Source: SG8-39 sp041558415
Lineage (GTDB): Bacteria > Pseudomonadota > Gammaproteobacteria > Burkholderiales > SG8-39
Direction: 5' to 3'
Assembly: GCA_041558415.1 (NCBI GenBank)
Contig: JBFFEY010000083.1
Span: 1 to 12,055 of the forward strand
DNA length: 12,055 bases
Shown: piece after piece, positions 1 through 5,118 of the stretch
Numbering within the stretch: the stretch's first letter is position 1
How the letters are laid out: each line of letters begins with the position of its first letter
The notes under the pieces: model-generated
Seen by the model: the letters and a program-made list of their open reading frames with translations, nothing else
What the model was told of the DNA's origin: nothing
The model's database searches: none
Translations under genes and position numbers: made by a program

Positions 1-27
1 GGAGGCGGCCGCTAGCGTCGCCGGCCC

Positions 28-1236
28 ATGGCGAAGCCCGCTCCCTTGCGCATCGCGATCGTCGGCGGCGGTCTCGGCGGCCTCGCCGCCGCGCTCTTCC
101 TGCGCCGCGCCGGGCTCGAGGCGAGCGTCTACGAGCAGTCCAGCGCGCTGCGCGAAGTCGGTGCCGGCATCGTGGTGGCGCCGAACATGGTGCGTCCGCT
201 CGCCACCCTGGGTCTCGCCGAACGGCTGCCGACATTCGCGGTGCAGCTCGAAGCCGCGTGGGAGTTCCGCCGCTGGCAGGACGGCCGCGTGCTGTCGGTG
301 CAGCCGATGGGCGAAGAGTGCCTGCGCCTGTACGGCACGCATTGCTACGTCGCGCACCGCGCCGACCTGCTCGCCCTGCTGCGCTCGGCGCTGCCGGCCG
401 GCGTGCTGCAGCTCGATCGGCGCTGCGTCGCGGTGCGCGAGGCGCCGGATGCCGCCGAGGCGGTGTTCGCCGACCGCGACGGACGCGAGACGGTGGCGCG
501 GGCGGACGTGGTGATCGGCGCCGACGGCATCCACTCCGTGCTGCGCCCCCTGGTCGCGCCCGAGCTGGAGGCGCGCTTCTCCGGACTGTGCGCCTTCCGC
601 TGCCTGGTGCCGGCGGCCGATGCGCCGCCGATGGCCTTGCGCCCGGTGCAGACGCTGTGGCTCGGGCCCGGGCGGCACTTCGTGCACTACCCGATCTCGG
701 CGGGGCGGCTGGTCAACGTGGTGGCGATCGTGCCGGCCGGCGACTGGCGCACCGAGTCGTGGACCGCCGAGGGCGCGATCGCCGACCTGCGCGCCGAGTT
801 CGCCGGCTGGGACGCGCGCGTGCTGCAGCTCGTCGACGCGGCCACCGACACCAAGCGCTGGGCGCTGTACGACCGCACGCCGCTCGCGCGCTGGCACGCG
901 GGGCGCATCGGCCTGCTGGGCGACGCGGCGCACGCCATGCTGCCGTTCTTCGCGCAGGGCGCGGCGCAGGCGATCGAGGACGCGGTGGTGCTCGCCGCCT
1001 GTTTGCGCGGGGTCGATGCGCAGGGCGTGCCGGCGGCGCTGGCGCGCTACGACGCCATCCGCCGGCCGCGCGCGAGCGAAGTGCAGCGGATGAGCCGCGG
1101 CCGCGAGATCCGCAACCACCTGCCCGACGGGCCGGAGCAGGTCGCGCGCGACCGTGCGCTCGCCGCGGGCGATCCGCTGCAGCAGAGCGCCTGGCTCTAC
1201 GGCCACGACCTGGAAGCTTCGCTCGCCGCCGCCTGA
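28..1236 (+). CDS. FAD-dependent monooxygenase, salicylate hydroxylase-like
   Basis: This 402-aa protein is a group A flavoprotein monooxygenase, the family that hydroxylates aromatic acids using NAD(P)H and O2 in the cytoplasm. All three family fingerprints are visible: the Rossmann GGGLGG at residues 13-18 with the ribose-binding Glu36 at the end of strand 2; the DG motif DVVIGADGIHS at 160-170; and the GD motif around G298-D299 (GDAAHAMLPFFAQGAAQAIEDA region), including the conserved Pro306. Residues 110-114 (HRADL) match the Arg that contacts FAD. Length is normal for salicylate 1-hydroxylase, 3-hydroxybenzoate 6-hydroxylase and 6-hydroxynicotinate 3-monooxygenase, and the sequence does not separate these. 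The ATG at 28 fits the fold, but no clear ribosome binding site precedes it. A TAG at 13-15 in the same frame could end an upstream gene. It is followed by an SDR gene and an EthD-like gene on the same strand, which suggests a catabolic role. Family is certain; substrate is unknown. Confidence 0.93.
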   Translation: MAKPAPLRIAIVGGGLGGLAAALFLRRAGLEASVYEQSSALREVGAGIVVAPNMVRPLATLGLAERLPTFAVQLEAAWEFRRWQDGRVLSVQPMGEECLRLYGTHCYVAHRADLLALLRSALPAGVLQLDRRCVAVREAPDAAEAVFADRDGRETVARADVVIGADGIHSVLRPLVAPELEARFSGLCAFRCLVPAADAPPMALRPVQTLWLGPGRHFVHYPISAGRLVNVVAIVPAGDWRTESWTAEGAIADLRAEFAGWDARVLQLVDAATDTKRWALYDRTPLARWHAGRIGLLGDAAHAMLPFFAQGAAQAIEDAVVLAACLRGVDAQGVPAALARYDAIRRPRASEVQRMSRGREIRNHLPDGPEQVARDRALAAGDPLQQSAWLYGHDLEASLAAA

Positions 1237-1239
1237 CAG

Positions 1240-1268
1240 TTGACAGGTGCGCGGGCGGCCTTTACCGT
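1240..1268 (+). promoter_or_regulatory. Candidate sigma70 promoter of the SDR gene
   Basis: A perfect -35 hexamer TTGACA (1240-1245) is followed after 17 bp by TACCGT (1263-1268), which keeps T1, A2 and T6 of the -10 consensus. The predicted transcription start near 1275 lies just before the ribosome binding site at 1281. The -10 is weak, so this is a candidate for an internal promoter that would uncouple the SDR gene from the monooxygenase gene. Confidence 0.4.
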
Positions 1269-1296
1269 CGCCGCCGCCGCAAGGAGGGGCCCCCGC

Positions 1297-2337
1297 GTGG
1301 ACGTGCTGAAATTCGAAAACCTGCCCGAACGCATCGAGGACGTCGACGCGCTCGAGGAACTGCTGTCGCGTCCCAGCCAGGCGCTGATCGACGACCTGGC
1401 GCGGCTCGAGGGCGACATCGTCGTGCTCGGCGTCGGCGGCAAGGTCGGCCCGACGCTGGCGCGGCTGGCCAAGCGCGCCGCGCCGCGCAAGCGCGTGATC
1501 GGCGTGGCGCGCTTCAGCGATGCCGAGGTCAAGCGCCGGCTCGAAGCCGCGGGCGTCGAGACCCTGACCTGCGACCTGCTCGAGCGCGACCAGGTCGCCA
1601 GGCTGCCCGAGGTCGCGAACGTGGTCTACATGGCGGGCAAGAAGTTCGGCACCGACGCCGAGCGCGGTTTCGCCTGGGCGATGAACACCAAGGTGCCGGC
1701 GCTGGTCGCCGAGCGCTACCGCAAGTCGCGCATCGTCGTGTTCTCGACGCTGTGCGTGTATCCCTTCGGCCCGGTGGTGAGCGGCGGCTGGGACGAGTCG
1801 GTCGAGCCGAAGCCGCTCGGCGACTACGCCAACTCCTGCGTCGGGCGCGAGCGCATGTTCCAGTACCACAGCGCGCTCTACGGCACGCCGGTGCGCCTGA
1901 TGCGGCTAAACTACGCCATCGACATGCGCTACGGCGTGCTGCACGACATCGCGCGCTGGGTGAAGAACCGCGAGCCGGTGCCGCTCGCCACCGGCCACGC
2001 CAGCGTGATCTGGCAGGGCGACTCGAGCAGCCAGATCCTGCGATCGCTCCTGCATTGCACGACGCCGGCGACGCCGCTCAACATCGGCGGCCCCGAGCTG
2101 GCGAGCGTGCGCCTGCTGGCGCAGGCCTTCGGCGAGCGCTTTGGCGTGGCGCCGCGCTTCGAGGGCGTCGAGGCGCCCGAGGCCTGGGTCAACCAGTCGC
2201 TCGAGGCGCAGCGCCTGTTCGGCTACCCGATCGTGCCGCTCGGCAGGATGATCGACTGGACCGCGGACTGGGTGGCGCGCGACCTGCCGATCCACGGCAA
2301 GCCGACGCGCTTCGAAGTGCGCGACGGCGGCTTCTGA
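1297..2337 (+). CDS. NAD(P)-binding epimerase/dehydratase-like extended SDR protein
   Basis: This 346-aa cytoplasmic protein belongs to the extended short-chain dehydrogenase family (NAD-dependent epimerase/dehydratase type). It has a dinucleotide-binding GVGGKVG at residues 45-51, the AG-containing strand-4 segment YMAGKKFG at 111-118, and the catalytic-loop layout FSTLCVYP at 149-156 followed by Y177-A-N-S-C181. In active members the last motif reads YxxxK; here the lysine position is cysteine (codon at 1837). The usual proton relay is therefore incomplete, and the protein may be a reductase with altered chemistry or a non-catalytic NAD(P)-binding protein. I chose the GTG at 1297 because AAGGAGGGG (1281-1289) sits 7 nt upstream; an in-frame TTG at 1240 has no such site and falls on a promoter-like hexamer. 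The next gene starts 18 bp downstream and is probably cotranscribed. Substrate unknown. Confidence 0.85.
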   Translation: MDVLKFENLPERIEDVDALEELLSRPSQALIDDLARLEGDIVVLGVGGKVGPTLARLAKRAAPRKRVIGVARFSDAEVKRRLEAAGVETLTCDLLERDQVARLPEVANVVYMAGKKFGTDAERGFAWAMNTKVPALVAERYRKSRIVVFSTLCVYPFGPVVSGGWDESVEPKPLGDYANSCVGRERMFQYHSALYGTPVRLMRLNYAIDMRYGVLHDIARWVKNREPVPLATGHASVIWQGDSSSQILRSLLHCTTPATPLNIGGPELASVRLLAQAFGERFGVAPRFEGVEAPEAWVNQSLEAQRLFGYPIVPLGRMIDWTADWVARDLPIHGKPTRFEVRDGGF

Positions 2338-2355
2338 GCAAGCAAGGGGAAGAGG

Positions 2356-3018
2356 ATGACGACGCAGGATGGCAGCGGGTTGATGGCGTTCTGGGCGCGC
2401 ATCGAGGAAAGCTACCTCGACCGCTTCCGCCAGTGGCACAACAGTGAGCACATGCCCGAGCGCGTCTCGATCCCGGGCTTCATCGCCGGCCAGCGCTACC
2501 TCGGCCACGGCACGAACAACTTCTTCCTCATGATGTACGAGACGCGCGAGCCGGGGGTGCTCGGCGGCGAGGACTACCTCGCGCGCCTGAACGCGCCGAC
2601 CGACTGGACGCGCGAATCGCTGCCGAACTTCCGCGAGCCGGCGCGCAACATCTACCGGCGGCTGGCGGTGCAGGGCAAGAGCGACCTCTTCGCCGCGCCC
2701 TGCCTGGTGTCGCTGCGCTTCAATGCCGATGCGGTCGATGCGTCGCTGGTCGAGCGCGTCGCGCCGCAGGCCGGGGTCGCGCGCACGCGGCTCTACGAGA
2801 TCGATACCGAAATCTCCGGCATCCAGACCTCGGAGCGCAAGATCTACGGCGGCGGCCCGGGCCAGCAGCGCTGGCTGCTGCTGGTCGAGTGCGCGATCGG
2901 CGCGGGCGAGGAGGGCGCGCCGCTGCGCGCGCTGCTCGCCGCCTCGGGCAAGGGCTGGCGCGACGTGTTTCTCGATCTGTTTACCGTCGATTACGTGCTC
3001 GCCAAGCCGGGCGGCTAG
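2356..3018 (+). CDS. EthD-like / dimeric alpha-beta barrel protein, two ferredoxin-fold halves
   Basis: This 220-aa soluble protein has no signal peptide or membrane segment. Its N-terminal half contains the pattern RFRQWHNSEHMPERVSIPGF (about residues 24-43), typical of EthD-like and related small ferredoxin-fold proteins, where a W/Y-H-x-x-E-H segment lies in the helix before the core strand. A second similar-sized segment (about residues 115-215) starts with a beta-strand-like CLVSLRF and ends with FTVDYVLAKP, suggesting a tandem duplication of the fold. Such proteins often accompany oxygenase and degradation genes, but their exact activity is generally not known. A ribosome binding site, AAGGGGA (2344-2350), lies 5 nt before the ATG. 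The gene is 18 bp after the SDR gene and ends 5 bp from the convergent sbmA-like gene. Function not assigned. Confidence 0.75.
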   Translation: MTTQDGSGLMAFWARIEESYLDRFRQWHNSEHMPERVSIPGFIAGQRYLGHGTNNFFLMMYETREPGVLGGEDYLARLNAPTDWTRESLPNFREPARNIYRRLAVQGKSDLFAAPCLVSLRFNADAVDASLVERVAPQAGVARTRLYEIDTEISGIQTSERKIYGGGPGQQRWLLLVECAIGAGEEGAPLRALLAASGKGWRDVFLDLFTVDYVLAKPGG

Positions 3019-3023
3019 CGACC

Positions 3024-4040
3024 CTAGCTCGCGGTTTCCGGCGCCGGGGCGATCCCCGCCGCCGTCGCCTCGCCCTTGATCGCCGATTCGAAGGCGCGCA
3101 GCCGCTTGTAGATCGAGATCAGCTCGACGATCGTGCCCCAGCTGTTGACCAGGAACTGGAACGAGCCCTCGACACGGTCGAAGGCGCGCAGGATCTGCTG
3201 CAGCGTGCCGAGCGTGATCACGCCGGCGACGATGGTCGGGCCCATGGCGATGTAGGGGATGATCACCGAGAACTGCAGGTACGACCACTTGGCGATGTCG
3301 AAGTACAGGTAGTGCTTGTACAGGCGAAAGTAGTTGCGCCGCACGTTGTCGAACAGCTGGCGCACGCTCTCGGGCTCGGCGCGGTTCTCGTGGTCTTCGC
3401 CGTAGACCAGCTCCTTGCGGTACGCCGCCTCGACCTTCTGGTTGTTGAACTCGAGCCCCGGCAGCTTGATGCCGGCGAGTGCCAGCAGCACCGTGCCCGA
3501 GGCCGCCGAGACGATCGCCAGCCAGACCAGCGAGTGGTCGATGGCGCCGATCCAGGGCAGCGCGGTGACGTTCTTCGACAGGCCCCAGAGCAGCGGCAGG
3601 AAGGCGATCAGCGTCATCACCGAGCGCATGAACGCGACGCCGAGCCCCTCGACGATGCGCGCGAAGCGCATGGTGTCTTCCTGCACGCGCTGCGCGGCGC
3701 CCTCGATGTGGCGCAGCCCGCCCCAGTGCGACATGTAGAAATCGTTCATCGCGGTGCGCCAGCGGAACACGTAGTGGCGGATGAAGAATTCCAGGATCAC
3801 GGCCACCGTGATGTAGGTGCCGGCGATCCCGGCGAAGGTCAGGCACTTGGCGAGGAAGTCGCTGAACTCGATCGCCCCCGGCTTGGCGAGCGCCTTCTGC
3901 AGCGTGTCGTAGAAGTCGCCGAACCACTCGTTGATGCGCACGTCGAGGCGCACCTTGAACCAGGTGACGGCGAGGATCGCGATGCTGCCGGCGATCGACC
4001 AGTGCAGCCAGCGCCGGTTGGCGAAGAAGGACTTGAACAT
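3024..4040 (-). CDS. sbmA: SbmA/BacA-family peptide transporter, short N-terminal form
   Basis: This 338-aa inner-membrane protein matches SbmA/BacA, the proton-driven importer of peptide antibiotics (microcins B17 and J25, bleomycin, proline-rich peptides). Strong signatures as I remember E. coli SbmA are HYVFRWRTAMN (89-99), LRHIEGAAQRVQEDTMRFA (109-127), KLPGLEF..QKVEAAYRKELVYGED (192-216) and NSW.T.VELISIYKRLR.FE (299-319). Hydrophobic helices are visible at about 12-30, 66-88, 134-152, 168-190 and 252-275. There is no nucleotide-binding domain, unlike the ABC-fused relatives. The protein starts MFKSFF like SbmA (about 406 aa), but the first roughly 65 residues that carry extra N-terminal helices are absent. 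The ATG at 4040 is chosen over an in-frame TTG at 4076 because AGGAGA (4052-4047) lies 6 nt upstream. The gene converges on the EthD-like gene, with 5 bp between stop codons. Confidence 0.93.
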   Translation of the reverse strand: MFKSFFANRRWLHWSIAGSIAILAVTWFKVRLDVRINEWFGDFYDTLQKALAKPGAIEFSDFLAKCLTFAGIAGTYITVAVILEFFIRHYVFRWRTAMNDFYMSHWGGLRHIEGAAQRVQEDTMRFARIVEGLGVAFMRSVMTLIAFLPLLWGLSKNVTALPWIGAIDHSLVWLAIVSAASGTVLLALAGIKLPGLEFNNQKVEAAYRKELVYGEDHENRAEPESVRQLFDNVRRNYFRLYKHYLYFDIAKWSYLQFSVIIPYIAMGPTIVAGVITLGTLQQILRAFDRVEGSFQFLVNSWGTIVELISIYKRLRAFESAIKGEATAAGIAPAPETAS

Positions 4041-4087
4041 CTGCGGTCTCCTGCGGAGCGCGCCGAAAGGCGGCAACCCGCTGTCAG

Positions 4088-4122
4088 ACCGCCGTTACGG
4101 GCCGGGGTTTCCGTAGGGCGGT
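4088..4122 (-). repeat. Imperfect inverted repeat upstream of sbmA
   Basis: ACCGCC (4088-4093) pairs with GGCGGT (4117-4122), and inside it TACGG (4096-4100) pairs with CCGTA (4111-4115), giving an 11-bp interrupted stem with a 10-nt loop. It lies 48 bp before the sbmA start, in the 137-bp gap after the selenoprotein gene. It could be a leader structure, an operator-like site or part of a terminator; nothing distinguishes these. Confidence 0.35.
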
Positions 4123-4138
4123 GTGGCGCGCATGGTAC

Positions 4139-4164
4139 GCCAGGCGCGGCACGCTGCGCCTGGC
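4139..4164 (-). terminator. Terminator-like GC hairpin after the FrnE-like gene
   Basis: A perfect 9-bp GC-rich stem, GCCAGGCGC (4139-4147) with GCGCCTGGC (4156-4164), closes an 8-nt loop and begins 13 nt past the stop codon at 4178. No T-run follows on either strand, so this is at best an atypical intrinsic terminator or a 3'-end stabilising hairpin. Confidence 0.4.
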
Positions 4165-4177
4165 CTCTGCCGCGGCG

Positions 4178-4786
4178 TCAGCCGCGCGCCTGCCGCACCA
4201 GTTCTTCGAGCGTCTCGTAGGGCTGCGCGCCGACCACGCCGCGCTGGCCGGCGACGAAGGTCGGCACGCCGGTGACGCCGTACTGGCGCGATTTCATCCA
4301 GTCGGCGTCGACCGCCGACTTGAACGTGCGCTGTTCAATGACCTCGCGCGCCTTGTCGGCGTCGAGGCCCACGGACTTCGCGATCTCGACCAATACCTCC
4401 GGGTCGCCGATGTTGCGCGCGTCGACGAAGTAGGCGCGAAACAGCGCGTCGTGGATGGCGTCGCCGCCCGGCTGGGTGTCGGCCCAGGCGCCGAGCTCCT
4501 GCGCCAGCCGGCTGTTGTAGGTCATGGTGCGCGTGCCGTAGGGCAGGCCTTCGGCCTCCATGCGCGCGCGCATCTGCGCCTGCATCTTCGGGATGTCGTA
4601 GCCGCGACCGGCAAACAGATCCTCGAGGCTGCGTCCCTCCTGCGGCGTGTCCGGATGCAGCGGAAAGTGCACCCACTTGATCTGGACGCCGTGTTCCTTC
4701 CTGAGCCGCTCAATACGCACGGTACTGAGATAGCACCAGGGTCAAACGTAGTCTGAAAAGACTTCCATTACCCGCGGTTCGGTCAT
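4178..4786 (-). CDS. frnE: DsbA/FrnE-family thioredoxin-fold selenoprotein (UPWC active site)
   Basis: This 202-aa protein belongs to the FrnE/DsbA group (thioredoxin fold with helical insertion), probably a cytoplasmic thiol-disulfide oxidoreductase; no signal peptide is present. The frame reads MTEPRVMEVFSDYV, then UGA at codon 15 (4744-4742), then PWCYL. In relatives this site reads CPWC, so the UGA replaces the first, attacking cysteine and is read here as selenocysteine, giving U15-P-W-C18. Downstream, the family pattern is intact: FPLHPDTPQEG, GVTGVPTF with the cis-proline (Pro175) and GAQP (186-189). C18 is the only cysteine. The ATG at 4786 is supported by GGAGA (4795-4791), 4 nt upstream. 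A SECIS-like hairpin follows the UGA. Ordinary gene finders would call only 4178-4720 from an internal GTG, losing the active site. The start lies 39 bp after the FmdB-like gene, so the two may be cotranscribed. Alternative: a nonsense mutation or sequencing error, which the hairpin argues against. Confidence 0.85.
4709..4729 (-). promoter_or_regulatory. Bacterial SECIS element (selenocysteine insertion hairpin)
   Basis: On the minus strand CTCAGTAC (4729-4722) pairs with GTATTGAG (4716-4709), giving eight consecutive pairs including one G-U wobble. They close a 5-nt loop, CGTGC (4721-4717). The loop has G at its second position followed by U, the element recognised by SelB in bacterial SECIS hairpins. 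The loop begins 20 nt after the UGA, within the spacing I recall for known bacterial SECIS elements. The hairpin lies inside the coding frame, as bacterial SECIS elements do. Confidence 0.82.
4742..4744 (-). other. UGA codon read as selenocysteine (Sec15)
   Basis: This in-frame TGA interrupts an otherwise continuous FrnE reading frame and is followed by CCC TGG TGC, so it occupies the first cysteine of the C-P-W-C centre. Family homology continues on both sides without a frame change, which fits recoding better than decay. Confidence 0.83.
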
Positions 4787-4825
4787 CGGGTCTCCGATCG
4801 GATTGGCTGTGGTGTGGCGGTCGCT

Positions 4826-5050
4826 TCAGTTGAAGGCGCAGGCGCCGGGGCCGGCCGGGTGGCCGCAGCTGCCGCAGGGGCCGGCGGCGACCGGCGCCGC
4901 CTCGGGGCCGCTCGCCGCGGTGGCAAACACGGAGAGCTTCTTCTCGAGCGCGGTCGAGTGGCAGCTCGGGCAGTCGGGCACGCTGCTCGCACGCACCAGC
5001 GTCTCGAACTCGTTGCCGCAGCTCTTGCAGGCGTATTCGAAGATGGGCAT
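4826..5050 (-). CDS. fmdB: FmdB-type zinc-ribbon protein
   Basis: This 74-aa protein starts MPIFEYACKSCG, the hallmark of the FmdB/CxxC zinc-ribbon family, with a zinc-binding pair of knuckles at C8-x-x-C11 and C27-x-x-C30. The rest is a flexible Ala/Gly/Pro-rich tail ending in a cysteine-containing segment, CGSCG (59-63) and ACAFN (70-74). The family is widespread; the name comes from a proposed regulator of formamidase and the role of most members is unknown. The ATG at 5050 is preferred to an in-frame upstream start at 5074 because AAGGAG (5062-5057) sits 6 nt before it and because the family begins with MPI. It lies 39 bp upstream of the selenoprotein gene on the same strand and may form an operon with it. 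Confidence 0.9.
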   Translation of the reverse strand: MPIFEYACKSCGNEFETLVRASSVPDCPSCHSTALEKKLSVFATAASGPEAAPVAAGPCGSCGHPAGPGACAFN

Positions 5051-5072
5051 GACAGACTCCTTACGAATCCGC

Positions 5073-5078
5073 ATTTTA
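5073..5078 (-). promoter_or_regulatory. Candidate -10 box for fmdB
   Basis: TAAAAT (5078-5073, five of six matches to TATAAT) lies 22 bp before the fmdB start. No convincing -35 hexamer sits 16-18 bp upstream; that space is filled by the two 13-bp direct repeats. An activator-dependent promoter is possible but speculative. Confidence 0.3.
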
Positions 5079-5109
5079 CCGTCGGGGTCTACCGTCGGGG
5101 TCAGACCCC
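5077..5109. repeat. Tandem 13-bp repeat merging into a GGGGTC-A-GACCCC palindrome
   Basis: TACCGTCGGGGTC occurs twice with no spacer (5077-5089 and 5090-5102). The end of the second copy forms the left arm of the perfect inverted repeat GGGGTC-A-GACCCC (5097-5109). The block fills the gap between the cupin and fmdB genes. It resembles dispersed REP-like intergenic repeats of betaproteobacteria, or could be a regulator-binding site. Confidence 0.6.
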
Positions 5110-5118
5110 TGTGGATAA
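5110..5118 (-). promoter_or_regulatory. Perfect DnaA-box match (TTATCCACA)
   Basis: The minus strand reads TTATCCACA, identical to the strongest E. coli DnaA box, directly after the cupin stop codon and directly beside the palindrome. Only one copy was seen, with no AT-rich unwinding region, so it is not evidence of an origin. Confidence 0.35.

Noticed and set aside
1..15. Possible last codons of an upstream gene (stop TAG at 13-15)
   Set aside because: Only four codons are visible, too few to support a feature.
258..2447. A 729-codon open frame on the plus strand
   Set aside because: It spans two well-supported genes in another frame and has a low-complexity Arg/Ala/Gly-rich composition typical of a GC-rich shadow frame.
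3027..3070. A GC-rich stem near the 3' end of sbmA as a bidirectional terminator
   Set aside because: It lies within the sbmA coding sequence, is short and has no T-run; such stems are common by chance at this base composition.
1906..3927. A 673-codon open frame on the minus strand
   Set aside because: It runs across the SDR, EthD-like and sbmA genes in a different frame and shows no recognisable domain, only Arg/Ala/His-rich shadow sequence.
2889..4220. A 443-codon plus-strand frame over sbmA
   Set aside because: It is antisense to the strongly conserved SbmA family protein and its composition is Asp/Arg/His-rich shadow sequence.
4178..4720. A 180-aa FrnE-like protein starting at the internal GTG, or a truncated pseudogene
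   Set aside because: That start has no ribosome binding site and would omit the active site. The GTG itself forms the loop of the SECIS-like hairpin. Upstream homology continues in frame to a proper ATG, and the UGA falls exactly on the catalytic cysteine.
4826..4828. The FmdB stop (also UGA) as a second selenocysteine codon
   Set aside because: The sequence after it does not continue a family domain, no suitable hairpin was seen, and the protein already has its normal length.
5077..5118. A replication origin or plasmid iterons
   Set aside because: There is only one DnaA box and only two short repeats, with no AT-rich region and no replication gene nearby.
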